DNA of 64,000 bases from Magnolia sinica. Lineage: Eukaryota > Streptophyta > Magnoliopsida > Magnoliales > Magnoliaceae. Within the stretch, counting starts at the first letter, position 1; the number at the start of each line of letters is the position of its first letter. The translations under genes were made by a program, and so were the position numbers. A model generated the notes under the pieces. That model worked only from the letters and a program-made list of their open reading frames with translations, was not told the origin of the DNA and did no database searches. Shown piece after piece: positions 23,987 through 37,619 of this stretch. Location: assembly GCF_029962835.1 (NCBI RefSeq), contig NC_080575.1:61979493-62043492 (forward strand), written 5' to 3'.

Positions 23987-26900
23987 TGTAAGCCCCGTAT
24001 CCTAGACCGTACCGTTTCATAGGCTTCCGCGATCTTTCCGGTCGAATTCCGGCAACCTTCGACCCTTAATAGGTATTTGCGCGCGACCCTGATTCTCATG
24101 CCGTCAGCCCGAATCGACTCAACTCAGGACTTGTACCTTAGCGACCGCGTCGTCCCCGCGGTTCCGATGCCGCGATTCGCGCGCCGAGGCGATACCCTGG
24201 TTGGGAGATGTGGGCCAGTGTTCGGTGCGAGAAAAACGCCGTGCGTGCGAATTCTGAGAGAATCTCTACAAGGTGTCACATCAATCAATTAATCCCATCA
24301 ATCCCATCATGTAAAGTACACATCACCTTTCACCCTTTCCCAAGCAAGCCCCAAAGTCAAAAAGCTCTTACACAAGCCTTACCTCTCTTACAACTTTTGC
24401 CACAAAAGTCAAAAAGAAGCTCTTACACCCATCCCTCTCTCTCCCATCCATCACTCCATCACCCATCACTCTCTCTCTCTCTCCCTTACAAGTCTCTCTC
24501 TCATTTTCAAACTTTCCCAAGCAAAAAAAAATCCATACGTATGAGCCTCTCCCCATATCTCCCAAGCTACATGTGTGGCCCACCTTTCCATCCCTAGATC
24601 TCCCATCTTAGCCATCCATTTCTCATCTTCCTCCATCAAAGAGAAGCACAAGGAGCTAAGGAAGCCAAGGGAGTAAAAACATCAAGTGGTGGGTGCTTCG
24701 ATAGGGTAGTTTTGATGTTTTTAAGATGGGCCAAGTGAGGCCAACCGATCAATGGTTTGGATCTCACTTTGGACCCTAAGATGTAGCCAATGGCCCACTT
24801 GGATCATCATGATCATTCCATGATGGGGCCATTCTTCATGGACCCCATCATGATGTTTATTTTCTTGCATATTTAGGGTCATCTAGACCGTCTAATTTAG
24901 TGGAGAAGGGATCTCCACCGTTGGATTTTAATTTAATGGGTCCACATGTAATGGGACCCACTTGATGTATGATTTAGTGCAAGGAAGGGCCCATAGTGCC
25001 GAGGTCCCTCCATCACGCGGGTCTCACTCTCTATCTCTCTCCCTTTTATTTTATTTTTTATTTTTTTGGTGATGATAATGAGGTTGTGTGGCCCACTTGA
25101 ATGGACCCCACTATGAAGTATATATTTTGTCTAAGTCGCCTAAGTGGGACCCACTTCATGTGTGTAGTACCCACACTACCCATCATTGGTGGCCCACCTG
25201 AGCAGGCCCACTTGCATGGCCAAACCGTCCAGCGTCCCTGGACGCTGGACGTTTGTTGGAAATCACAAATATCATCTTGTTTCAAAGGATATGGGTGGCC
25301 CACTCATATGGGTCCCACCTTGATGTATGTATTAAATCCATGCCGTCCATTCCTTTCCCAAGCTTGTTTTAGGCGTTGAGCCGAAAGATGGGACCAATCA
25401 TACTTTCAGGCGGGCCATGGCATGTCAAACAACAGGTTTACCATTGAATTATTCCCTGTTGTTTCTATACGCCGAAACAGGCCCAATATTGGGCTTGTTT
25501 TGCTTGTCTGGAGTCATGGAGGGCCGTTGGACGGAGTAGATTGTTTAGATGTGGACTCCACCTGCAAAAACCATAGAAAAACTGAAATAAAAAAAATACA
25601 AACACAGCAGCGTCGGCTGCTGTGTCAGAAAGGCAGCAGGCGCTGCCTGCGCACCAGCGTCCGGGCGGACGGGCAGTCGGGCAGCCACCCACAGCTGTAG
25701 CCATGGGCCCCACCTTGATGTTTATCTGTCATCTAATCCGTTCATAGGGTGGGCCACTCCCTGACTTGGGCCCACTCCAAAAATCAGCCTGATCCAAGAC
25801 TCAGGTGGCCCACACCGTAGGAAACAGTGGGATTGAACCTCTACCTTTGAAACCCTTTTTGGGTCCACAGAAGTTTTGGATCAGGGTGAAATTTGTTTTG
25901 ACCCTTCATCTAGGCCCACGTGGCCTTATCAACGGGTTGGATGGCATATCAACATTATGGTGGGCCCCACATGGAGCCCACAAGGATGTATGTGTTTCAT
26001 TTCCACCGTCCAGGCCACTGTGTGTTTGTATTAACCCCACCGTCCTGGACGGTGGGTGTGATCTGTGCATGCATGTGTGGGTGTGTACGTGTGTGTATAT
26101 ATATATAAAATATTATATTATATATAATATTGTATGTATTATATATATATATTATATATTATATTATATATAATCTACTGGTGATGGGAGGCCCATCTCA
26201 ATTTACTTGTGGCCCGTGGTCGAGGCCCACTTTGATATGTATTTAAGGCCCATCTCAGCTTACTTCTGGCCCATGGTTGAGGCCCACTTTGATTTATATG
26301 TAAGGCCCATGGGTCGAGGCCCATTTGATGTATTAGGGGCCCATGGGTTAAGGCCCATTAAAATGTATTAGGGCCTATGGGTTGAGGCCCATTTGATGCA
26401 CGTATGGGGCCCAATTGGCGATGCCCATTTGATACATATAAGGCCCATGTGAGTAGGCCCATTTGATGCACCCTAAGGCCCACGGGTTATAGCCCATTGC
26501 AATGTACATAAGGCCCATCGGTGCGGCCCATTGATGTGGCCCACTTAATGAATATAAGGCCCATGTGATTTGACCCATTTGATGTATTTAAGGCTCAATG
26601 GGATGTACTTAAGGTCCATTGCAATGTGTGATCCCAACATGGGTTATGTAATGATGTTTACGTCGGGCTATGCCTTGGGAGCAATGGTGGTTTGACGTCC
26701 ACATTGCAAGTATAGTGTTGGTTAAATGTCCGCATTATGACTCACCCTAGGGCTCATTATAGGCCCGTACGTGTTATGTGTAGGCCGTCTAGGCCCATCT
26801 TCGTTATGAATATCATCCATCCCATATAACATGCTTAGTTCCATGATTCATGATCATATGCATCATACGTATGCTTGATATGAGAAATGACTGATCATAG

Positions 26901-28054
26901 CATATGCCTTTGGGCAAATGATTTAGGGGCTCCCGTACAGGGGGTGTTTCCCTACATGAGCGCACGATACGCGCAGGATTGCTGCATGACTGGATAGTGT
27001 GATTCATGCATTCGCATTGTGTGATATGGTTACTGTACGCCCTAGCGACATCAGGGCCGTAGCCTCCACAGACGTATCATGGTTGGCATGATTGGATACC
27101 GAAAATACTGTTATACATGGGGTGCGATAGATATCCCTTGGTGAAAGTCCCTAAACCCTTATGGTACCAAGAGGTTGCTCCAACGTCTAGACCGAGTGGG
27201 TGCATGAGCGCCGAGTACCGATTACCAGATGGTTGCGCTTTCCACTGTGTCGTGGTCGGTTGGAAGGGGGTGCGGCCTTACCCGCCCGAGAGTAGGGGGC
27301 AATGCTAGGCTGAGTCTGACCAGCTAGAGGAATGGATCCGCTATTGACGAGCCGAGCCCAATTTTGGCAGGCGGATAGTGAGGTCTTTTTCACTCACCTT
27401 ATTGTGCGCAATGGGGCAGCAATCTGGCTTGGAGTGTACTAGACCCCGGTGATATTCCAGATTTTGAGCTGTATCGATATGTGGACTTAGATGAGGATTT
27501 GTATGCTTGAGTTGCATTTCGCATTGCATGGCCTTGGTATGGTCGACATCATCCTTTGCACCGTATGGCCTTGGTACGGTTAATGGTATTCTTGGCATTC
27601 ATCAGCATGTTCCGCATTACTCTGATACTACATAACTGTATTACCACCTTGAGCATATACTTTCACCACCCTCTAAGCTTTCTATAAGCTTATGCACGAC
27701 TGTTGCGTGCAGGTGACGTTGGATCGCAGCAGCGCTGAGGCTTCGACGCGTGGCAGATCATTTTGGAGCTTTTGGTCTATCATCATTGTATTTCCCTTTA
27801 TGCTCATTGTACTTGTAAAGTTTTTTATCATAGTGGAAATGTGATGGAGTTTTTGGTTGTTGTTTGTGGGTTATGCCTTTGGTTATGCTTATTACGAATC
27901 AAACTGATGTTGAAAATCCTCCCTGTAGCATCCCAGGATCGGAACCTAGCGAATGGGCATTGGGAGCCGAGAATGGGGTTCTACGGAGGCTGTCGGCGCC
28001 AGATTCGGCGATCGAGAATTTTATGAGCCCGGTTTTCGAGTTTGGGGTGTGACA
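23987..28054 (+). repeat. 5' LTR of element A
   Basis: 4068 bases, TGTAAGCCCCG to GGGGTGTGACA. Contains array 1 (25090-26060), an AT-rich stretch (26095-26175), array 2 (26180-26630), and a conserved end region with the AAGCTT palindrome (27675-27691). It lacks array 3. Short open frames in it recur in the 3' LTR because of sequence identity, not because they are genes. Confidence 0.9.
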
Positions 28055-28059
28055 GAAGT

Positions 28060-28071
28060 TGGTATCAGAGC
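28060..28071 (+). promoter_or_regulatory. Primer-binding site of element A (tRNA-iMet)
   Basis: TGGTATCAGAGC, a perfect complement to the 3' end of plant initiator methionyl-tRNA, five bases after the LTR. Usual for Tekay/Del chromoviruses. Confidence 0.92.
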
Positions 28072-28228
28072 ATAACTCGGGAATAACCAAGAACAACATT
28101 ACATATCTGTTATGAATGATTTAAGTCCTTAGTTCGGATAGCTAGCGATCTTTTATTACCGACCCTTAACGAGTGTGCCTTTGAGAGTTTTCAAAGTTGA
28201 TAGGCACCTTCGCTCTTTCCTGTAGAAC

Positions 28229-29353
28229 ATGTCGCCGCGTAGGAGAGTGACTCGATCGACTCCGACTCCACCACCTGCGACTCCCGCACTACCACCTACG
28301 ATTCCTGCTCCACCACCAGAGATTCCTACTGCCCAGCCTGAGGATGTCGCTCCTCTACCAGGGATTCATGCTGCCCAGCCTATGGATACAGCTCCTCCAC
28401 TAGAGACCGGTGCGAAGCCGACCGTATCCGTGAGTGCTTCCCAGTTACAGCAGATGCTGCAGGCTGTGACGGCCGCACTTCAGGGGCAGGGCAGACACCC
28501 AGTCATTTCACCAGCGCAGGCAGAGCAGGAGCGTGCGAGTGCCCTCCTTCGAGAGTTCCAACGACTCGATCCCCCGCATTTTTAGGGTGAGCCAAACCAG
28601 ACCGTGGCTGAGAAATGACCCGCCGATGTAGAGAAGATATTTGAGACGATGGGATGCTCGACTGAGCGACGAGTCCGATTAGCCGTATTTCTTCTCCATG
28701 GTGAGGCTGAGCACTGATGGGCGTCAGTCTCCCGAGCAGCAAGCGCTGATTTTGTATGGACTTGGGAGGATTTTGTGGATCGGTTTGACCGACAGTATTT
28801 TCCTGATCACATCCGACGACAGCGAGCGTTGGAGTTTGAGGCCTTGGTGCAGGGCGATATGATAATGGCTCAATATGCCGCTCGTTTTGTAGCACTGTCC
28901 AGATTTGCACCATTCTTGGTAGATGATGAGGAGCGGAGAGCCCGCCGATTTGAGGGTGGCTTGCGTTACGGTCTTCGAGGCCGTGCTATTGGGCATGAGC
29001 TCCCGACCTTCGAGGAAGTGGTGCGGAAGGCCCAGATTTTTTAGGCTGAGTGGGATGGTTCTCAGTCTGATCGCGGTCAGAGGAGAGACCGGAAGAAGCA
29101 GGCTCCTTCCAGTGATACCCAGCAGGTTCGACCTCAGCAGAGGCGCACAGGTCGCCCAGCCTTCCGAGCGCCAGCAGCACCTTCAGCACCACCTCCGAGG
29201 CAGTTCATCGGCACTTGTTTTAGGTGCGGTGTGGCAGGACACCATATGTGGGAGTGTCCTCGCCCCCAGCAGCAGCAGCAGAGAGGTCCACAGCAGCCTC
29301 CACCACCACAGCAGCAGCAAAGACCCCCACAGCAGCAGCGACAACAGCCCCCA
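28229..29353 (+). pseudogene. gag of element A with CCHC zinc knuckle
   Basis: Starts MSPRRRVTRSTP with a Pro/Ala-rich N-terminal segment (28229-28500). The gag domain core is at about 28740-29040 (FDRQYFPDHIRRQRALEFEAL, YAARFVALSRFAPFLVDDEERRARRFEGGLR). A CCHC knuckle at 29215-29257 (CFRCGVAGHHMWEC) is followed by a Gln/Pro-rich tail from CAG repeats. The solo LTR at 29354 interrupts the tail. Typical Tekay/Del gag. Fossil. Confidence 0.88.
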
Positions 29354-32300
29354 TGTAACACCCCGTACTTTCCAGTACTCGAGTGTTACCATTTAATGTA
29401 ATTTAATATAAAAACATAAATATATATATATATATATAACCTAAATATATATACTATGAAATGTTATTTATATATTTTATAAATATTTAAAGTTTCATAT
29501 TAAAATGATATGTAACTATAATCCATGTTATGTGCATATACTTACAACCTCATTAATATAAATTACGAACTATAGAATCTGTAATACATAAAAATAAAAT
29601 ATACTAGAAAATCTAATGACTTATATAAAATTTAAAAACCTAACACATATATGACCATACAAATAATAATATATATTTATTAATCTCTGCATACTGATAT
29701 TCATTAACAATTTGTATTAATATAAATTATATATGACAAAATATATAAAGGAAAATAATAATAATAATAATAATAATAAACATTAAAACTTATTCCAGTA
29801 ATAGCATTTAATATTCTAAATTCATAGCGTAGGTGGTCCCAGTTGTCTGAATAGATCCCTTAGCCCTTTTAACCGTTGTCGTTCAAATTCGATATGATCC
29901 GACCGTTGGAATTGCAGGAATCCACCAATACGACCCAAATCAAGTTGTGGGCCCCACCTAGGCTTTGGATCCACCTCATCTTTAGTTTGGTGACCTAATA
30001 TGACCTCTAGAATCATTTAGACGGTGTGGATTTCTCAAAAGCACCACGGTGGACCCCACACCTGCGTCGCATGTGCACCACAGGGGATGCACCCGCTGTG
30101 CACCAGGCTGGTTAGACCGGTCAGCACGGGCTGACCCGTGCTTCTCCAAAAAAAGGAGAGTTTTTCTCTCTCCCTCTCGTTGCGCCAGCTGACGGACGTC
30201 GTCCGTGTGATTTGCAAATGGCCCACCACCATGGATCCCACAAAGAATCCAAACCGTCCATCATGTGCGAACCTTAGCCCTGACCAAAACCCTAAAACCT
30301 CCACCTGCTAGGTGCACCCACATGCACTCGTGAGCTGGCGCAACAAGGACCCGAAAACACAACGTTTCCAAAAGTGGAAACTGTTTCCACTCCACATCAG
30401 CGATCCGCGTGAGGGGCGTCTAGCACGATCTCGGACGTCCATCCAAAGCAATCTCAGCCGTTCATTTTAGCTGAGCGGTTTAGGGCTCCCTTAGCAAACA
30501 AAACCACAAGCAGTTTTGGATTCGCCCACCGTATTTGGAGACGGTTTCAGCCAGGACGATCTGGACCATTTGTTGTCAATCCTACGGTTCTAACACGTTA
30601 GGGTAAAGGAATAAAAGGGCGTGGATCGAGCAACAGGAGCTCATTCCCCATTCTTGCAGCCGCCTGAGAGAAAACCCATCCGAAAGCTTCTTCCTTCCAA
30701 CCCATCTATGAAACTCCATTGGAGCTTCAACTTGAAGCATCCCCTAGCTTTATCCCACCAAATCAGACCATCCAATGCATTCGGATCTGAGAAAAATGCC
30801 CCGCATCGAGATCTGCCATTAATGGCCGGTCTTCTTCCTCGGCGAGCCACGGTTCCTGTTTTGCTGCGGGCCATGTTCTGATGCAGCTGGGGTGAAGGGA
30901 ATGAATAGGATAAGGAGGAAAGAGAAGAAAGAAACGGAAAGAAAAGAAATGGAGGAAGAAATAGAAGGAAAGAGAGTAGAGAGAGGGTTGACGTGGTGCA
31001 GCTGCACCTGCACCACGTTGCTGACTCAAACCGAGCCGAGGTTGGACTGAGTTGGGCTGGGTTTGGTTCATCTAGTCTCACTGCTGGACGTCCCAGCAGG
31101 GAGAAGAAAAAGAGAGAAACAGTGGGAGAGAGCGAGGGAGAGGGCAAGTGCAACTGTTGCACTCACTGCCGAGTCAAGGGGACCCTACTCGCCGGCATCT
31201 TCTGCCTTCATTGAGTCGAGCTGACCCAGCTGAGTTGCATGTCTGGTAGGATTCAGGCCTGCCAAGCATCCCTTCCATCAATTGAAATATGGAGTGTGTG
31301 TGCTTGTGTGCGGCATTGGCTCAACCCAACCGAGTCGCTTGTGCGACTGCTCGACTCACTGGGTTGAGCTAGGCGATTGGAGTTGGGGTTAGCTCGAGCT
31401 AGCTGCGAGTTTGGTCTGTCCCAGACCCTGTGAAAAACCAGGGAGAGTATAGGGGCATGTAATAGAAAGAGAGAAAGCAAGATCGGTTGGTGGGTTGCAT
31501 GGCAAGCGAGTTGACTTGACTCACCTATGTTGGGTCTCGCCAGCCTCCTTGCTGGAGTTTTCCAGCTAAAGCAAGAGAGGAAAAGAAGAAGAAAGAAATA
31601 GAAAAGAGAGATTCTAGAGAGAGAGAGAAGAGAGAAAATGAATGAGAAGAAGATGGGCTGTCCGGCCCAAACTGAGTCAACTCATCGAGTCTGAGCGAGT
31701 CGAGCTGGGTTGGTCTGTCCAGACCCATTGCTGGACATCCTAGCAAGGGATAGAGGAATGGAGGAATGAAAGAGAAAAGAAAGAAAAGAAAGAAGAGGGA
31801 GAAGGTGAGATTGAGAGAGTTGAGCTGAGTCAACTCAAATGCCAAGTTGTGTTGATTCAAGTCAAATGAATTACAGGTGCGTTTTCCCTAAAAACCTCGT
31901 ATTGGAATTTTAATTAGAACATTGGTAAGTTATTTATGCTATAACTAGCTATTATAATCAAAGGCTGTAATTATCAAATCTTAGTATTTATTACCATCAT
32001 TAATGTGGCTATAATTATTGCGATTATTAAATATGGCTAACTATTTGTTAATTCTGCTAGTGTTAGTTACAACATTTATCATGCTATACCTTTTATCAGT
32101 GTAGGTTATTAACAATAAGATTAACATTGATAGCATTAATAGGAAATTATTATCTACTTTTACTTCATTCTAAAATTAATATGAATTAATTATATGAATT
32201 TGATTTCTAAACTCTAAGCCAAAGCCTAAAGTTAGGTTAGTGGATGAAATCCTGAGTCTAAGTAACCTAAACCATAAGTTATGATCCAAATCGTACAAAT

Positions 32301-34304
32301 TAATAAGTTGTTCTCTAAGATATCATTATATGTCCCTTTTACCGTTGTTATTACTATCATGAGTCACTATTAGTATCACCACTCGTGTGTTGTTAGGTAA
32401 TTTAATATAATATTAGCCGTTGTAATATTCTTAAAATTTACAACAATTTATTTATTAATTTTACCCATTCATTACTCCCATTAACAATATCATTAATGGC
32501 CACACGAAATAGAGTTTAAATTCCATAATCTAAACTTAGAACTAAATCCTAAGATGAAGCCCTAAACTTTACATTAAAATCCTAAAATCTAAGTATGGGA
32601 CTAGACTCTAGAATAAAACTCTAAACATAAGTAACCTAAACCCTAGGTCATATTAACCTTGACCTTAAGTACTTTGTAGAAACCTGATCTCACGTACAAC
32701 TTCACAATCCATGGTAGGATTCAATCCTGAGGGTGCACGCGCTTCGTAGCAACGCCAATTGGCGATTCGATGCATGAGGTGATGATTCTTCCCCTTGAGC
32801 TTTCCATCTTCTCATTAGCTTAAGTTATAGTTTTTATTAAAAATTATAATTGATATCTCTCTCTCTTATAATCACATGTATTAGCTGGTGGAAATTGAAT
32901 TGCTATATTACCTGTTTAATGTTCATCCTGTATATTTGTTCATGCTTGTGGATTATTTGTGTATTGCTTATGGACTTTGAACTGGTACATTAGTGGGAAA
33001 CCCCCACCTATAATTGTACACCCATACTTGGGATGTAACCCGACTAGTTGTGATTAAAATGGACCTTCGACTTAGTGGTTATTGAGTAGTGGTCTAAATG
33101 AATCATTGATGTGGGCCTACCATCTAGGGTTATTGTGTCCAAACGGTTTTCAAGGATGGTCTTTTATCGCATAGTTTTGACACTCGCCCTATGAGGCCTA
33201 TTTTTATAATTACCCTATGTGGCTTGTTTGATATCGCCCTATGTGGCTTTGTTCTGATATTTTCCCTATATGGGTTCGAGGTTTTATACTGTGTAACCAT
33301 GCGATGGTAAGCCCCATATACTGTAATATGATTGGCCACTAGTCGACGGGTTTCCATTAAACATCCTAAGATGGTAGCCTCATGAGCCGGGGATGGTGGT
33401 AATGGGACACTATGCCCGAGCTGTCGGCCTACGCTGGGCCATGTGCTCCCCGTAGTGACCTTTGAGCTTATCTAAATTGGCTGGTTGTAAATGGACTAAT
33501 AATGACTTGGCTAATCATGCATGCATAGCATATTACGACGGCTTGGATCATTATGCCCATACGATTACGCTACGAGTTGCGCTAATGACCAGCCGATCGA
33601 TTTTTGATGATGACTTGGATCACTCATGCCCATACGATTACGCTGCGTGTTGCGCTGATGACCACTCACATCTTTGGGTGACGACCCCATTGCCTGTCTG
33701 GATATTTTTCCTGGGGCACCGACCGTCCGGATAATTTACCCGGGTCGATGATTGCATTCATGCATCCATGCACCTAATAAGACTGCATTTACTCTGTTTT
33801 GGTTGTCTGGATGTTTTATACTATTTCTTACCTAATGCGGCAGTGTGTAATCTTGAGGGGAATTCACACTGAGTTGGCCACTCATCCATCAAATATACAA
33901 CCGTACAGGTAGTACAGGTGGCTTTAGTGATATGCATGTTCAGACTTGATGAGGAGCAGGGTACGATTGCCAGGGATGCATGGCTGTAATTACCTGGAGG
34001 AGCTGCGTGATCTTGCGGCTTATATTCATATGCTTTCCGCTATTCTTCATGTATTAAATGCTTGTAAATTTTGTACTTGTTAAATTCAGAGACATTGGTT
34101 TGTATAAGTCATTATGGGCAGCTTCTCGTAAATTTGAATGATAATGGAATTTTCCTTTATGACGATTTGTCCACACTACGCTTAGTTGCTTACTCTGATG
34201 AAGGAAAAAAAAATGTACACACGAATTTGACCATCCTTTAAAGCTAACACTCGGGTTTCTGGGACACGGGTCACATACTCGGGTCCTGAAAACCGGGGCG
34301 TACA
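29354..34304 (+). mobile_element. Solo LTR of a Tekay-like family (element D), nested in element A
   Basis: 4951 bases from TGTAACACCCCG to GGGGCGTACA with perfect CCCCA duplications at 29349-29353 and 34305-34309. No primer site, purine tract or coding region, so it is read as a solo LTR. It shares a segment (33380-33450) with the 3' LTR of element B (about 16985-17060). Content: AT-rich 29390-29820 and 31870-32690, with purine-rich and GAGTCGAGC-rich tracts at 30900-31860. Orientation is inferred from that shared segment. Confidence 0.85.
29755..29779 (+). repeat. (AAT)n microsatellite
   Basis: About eight AAT units within the AT-rich part of the solo LTR of element D. Confidence 0.85.
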
Positions 34305-34309
34305 CCCCA

Positions 34310-35220
34310 CCACTGAGGCCACCTCAGCAGCAGCATCAGCACCAGCCTCCGAGACCGCAGCAGCAGAGGCAGCAGTTTCGACCACCTCAGCGATAGCAGC
34401 AGCAACAGCACGCTCAAAGGGGACAGGCATCTCCTCAGCCAGCTCAGGCTCGATTCTATGCGGCCCAGCAGGATCCTCAGTCATCTGGAGGAGTCGTTGA
34501 GGGTATACTTCCAGTATCTGCATGCATTGCACGTGTGTTGTTTGATTTTGGTGCATCTCATTCTTTTGTGGCCGAGAGTTTTTGCCGATCGACTGGTTTC
34601 CCATTGGAGTCTGCTCGTGAGGGGTTGACAGTATTGACTCCCTTGGGGAAGACTGCAGTGTTGAGCCAATTTTGCTCGTCCTTCCCCGTTCTAGTTGGGG
34701 ATATCTTTTTGCCTGTCGATCTGTTTGCTTTGCCGATGTCCGAGTTCGACGTCATCCTGGGCATGGATTGGCTTGCCGAGTACCACGCCATATTGGATTG
34801 CTCCGCGAGGACAATCACGTTTTGTATACCTGGCTTGCCGCAGTTCCAGTTCATTGCTGAGCCCAGAGGAGAGCCGTTGTCTTGTTTGATGTCTTGTGCC
34901 ATAGAGGAGCCCATAGCGGTGAGCATCGACCAGTTGCCTGTGGTTTGCGATTTTCCCGATGTGTTTCAGGAGATTCTGGGATTACCGCCTCGTCGACTCA
35001 CCGAGTTTCAGATTGATGTCGTGCCCAGTACTGCGCCTATTTCAAAGGCCCCATATCGTATGGCACCATTGGAGTTGCAGGAACTGCAGAAGCAGTTGGA
35101 CGAGTTGCGTGAGTTGGGCTTTATCTGTCCGAGCAGTTCGCCATGGGAAGCATTGGTACTCTTCGTGAAGAAGAAGGATGGCGATTCAGGAGTGGCGGAT
35201 GCTCGAGGATATAGCAGAGT
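34310..35220 (+). pseudogene. Gag tail, protease and start of RT of element A
   Basis: After the inserted LTR the Gln/Pro-rich linker resumes. From 34535 a 231-residue open stretch opens with LFDFGASHSFVAESFC (the D-x-GAS active-site form usual in plant Ty3 proteases) and continues through FDVILGMDWLAEYHAILDC. It ends with the start of RT (ELRELGFICPSSSPWEALVL, VKKKDG). Fossil. Confidence 0.85.
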
Positions 35221-35495
35221 ACGACTTTGAGTTTAGCTTGCAGTCTTCTATTATGCAGTTATCGAGCCTGTCGATTCAACCCTCTCTTGTCGCAAGGGTG
35301 ATCGAGGCTCAATAGGCAGACGAGTCGTTACAGGATTACCGAGCAGAGGCAGCATCTGAGAGTCAGACAGATTGACAGATTGGTTCTGATGGTGGACTTT
35401 GCTTCAGAGGCCGATTATGTGTCCCGGATATTCCTGAGTTACATAGAGATCTTATGACCGAGGCACATCAATCGCGGTTTTCTATCCATCCTGGC
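35221..35495 (+). pseudogene. Residual pol sequence of element A before the minus-strand insertion
   Basis: Low similarity to the region ahead of the integrase zinc-binding end in related elements, for example a CPDIPELHRDLM-like phrase near 35420-35455. It ends with the CTGGC duplication (35491-35495). Fossil. Confidence 0.55.
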
Positions 35496-37619
35496 TGTCA
35501 CACCCCAAACACAAAAATCAGATTCACAGGAATCCCGATCATCGAATTTGGTGCCGACAGCCTCCGTAGTACCCCATTCTCGGCTCCTAGCGTTCATACA
35601 CCAGATTCCGATCCTGGGATCTTACAAGGAGGATTTTTTTTTTCCAACATACGTTTAACTCGTAATAAGCATAATCACAAGTATACCGAAATTACAAAGA
35701 CAACATCATCATCACATATCCACTAATATAAACATTTGAATACAATATTGAAAAGGAAATACATAAATCGAAAGTTAAGCTCAAGAAGACCGCTGCACGC
35801 TCCAAGCTCAACACTGCTGCAACTTATCATCATCTGCACGCATCTATCGTGCATAAGCTTATAGAAAGCTTAGAGGGTGGTGTAAGTGTGTGTACAAGGT
35901 AAGTGCCAAGTATTCAACATAATGACATCATCATACAATACCAGAAATACCGGTAATCCATAAATCATACAATATCGGAATAAACAGAAATATTGATAAG
36001 ATCATGAATTATCAAAGTAAGCAGAAATATTGATAAGATCATAAATCATATGATAACAGAGTAAGCGGAAATACGGACAAGTCTATGAGTCAATCAATGT
36101 TAGAATACACAATATAGAACAACTATGCAATGAAGAATCATAGATAGCCAAATATCAAATGCAGAGGATGCAATACAATATACATTCCTGATGAGTAACA
36201 CAAATAGCGTCAGCCGTACGTAGACCATATAAATGCAAAGATACAATAACCCAAAATGTCATATGCCACTAATGTCATGCAATATGCGGTGCGAATAGAA
36301 TGACCATACTGGAGTGTGAAGTCGGGATGATAGTACGTAGTATCGCGGGCTATGGGGTCCATCACAAGGGACTTCTATCCAAACCAGTCCCATACCTAAA
36401 TTTGGATAGTCAGACTCAATGTGGTAAACTCCTGATCTCAGGTTAGTCGCGCGCCCCAACCGAAATACTAGCCATTGCGAGAGCACACGTAACAAATAGT
36501 TGCGCGCCACCAACCCGAGTGGATAGTGAATGAATCAATGTATGAATGAGTATGCAACTCTTGCTCACTAAATCCACATATCAGTACAGTTCTTCTCTGG
36601 GATCATCACCGGGGTTTAGTACACTCCAAATGACATTGTCTCTCTCCTAGCAGCACAGTCCAAGTGAGCGTAAGAAACCTCACTATCCGCCTGGCCAATA
36701 GTCTGCCAATACCTATCCGGCACGTCGATAGCGGACCCATTCACGAGCTAGTCAAACTCAGCCTAGTAATGCCCCCTACCCTCGGGCGGGTAAGGCCACA
36801 CCCCCTCCCAACCGACCACGACACAATGGGAGACGCGGCCTCCTGGTATTCAGCACTCAGGCGCTCATGTATCCACTCGGTCTCGACGTTGAGGCGTCTC
36901 CTGGCCTCGGAGGTTTAGGGATTTTCACTCAAGAACATCTATGGCGCCCGTATGCTAGAACTAAACATTTCCGGTGTCCCATCTGACCATCCACGATATG
37001 CCTGTGGAGGCTAAAGCCCCGATGTCGCTAGGGCACACAATGCAAGATGCATGAGTCATACAATCCAGTCATGCATTAATCCTGTGCATACTGCACTCAT
37101 ATGAGATAACCTCCACCTATCAAGAAGTCTCATAACAACATGCTCAATGACATATGCAATGATCAACCACATCTCACAACAAACATGCAGATGGTGCGTA
37201 TGGGCATGTATCATGATGCTATGCTGTCACATACTCATAATCGGTATCAATAACCGGCATTGACAATCGATCTCGACAATGTGGACATTTAACCAGTGTT
37301 GCCCTCAAGGAATGACCCACATAAAGCCTAATATATAGTAGACTCATGGCCTCATACAAGGACCTAATATATAACACCATGGGCCTTACTCAAGGGACAC
37401 ATATACATAACAGGTGAGCCCTGCTCATGGGCTTCAAATATATAACATGTGGACCTTACACATGGGTCACGAATACATCAAATGCGTCATACATCATGGG
37501 CCTAATACATACCACAATGGCCTTACCCATGGGCCACGAATACACCACAATGGGCCTTGCCCATGGGTCATAAATACATCACAGTAGGCCTCGAATACGG
37601 TTCGTATATACATCATATA

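Noticed and set aside
24077-24292. Small open frame conserved at 24077-24292 and 42927-43115, with a relative near 19900
   Set aside because: These are equivalent positions in LTR copies, so similarity comes from LTR identity. The frame is not kept in the other copies and no motif is seen.
25422-25700. Open frame repeated at 44262-44573 and 25805-26173 repeated at 44631-45011
   Set aside because: Paired 5' and 3' LTR copies of the same non-coding array 1 region.
28060-28071. Match to initiator tRNA
   Set aside because: Only the 12-base complement of the tRNA 3' end, which is the retroelement primer-binding site; no tRNA gene structure.
29354-34304. Element D as a full retroelement rather than a solo LTR
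   Set aside because: No internal LTR ends, primer site, purine tract or protein motif between the two target duplications.
34535-35230. 231-residue frame as a possible host aspartic protease
   Set aside because: The order of protease then RT start, and its place inside element A between gag and integrase, show it is a Ty3 fossil.
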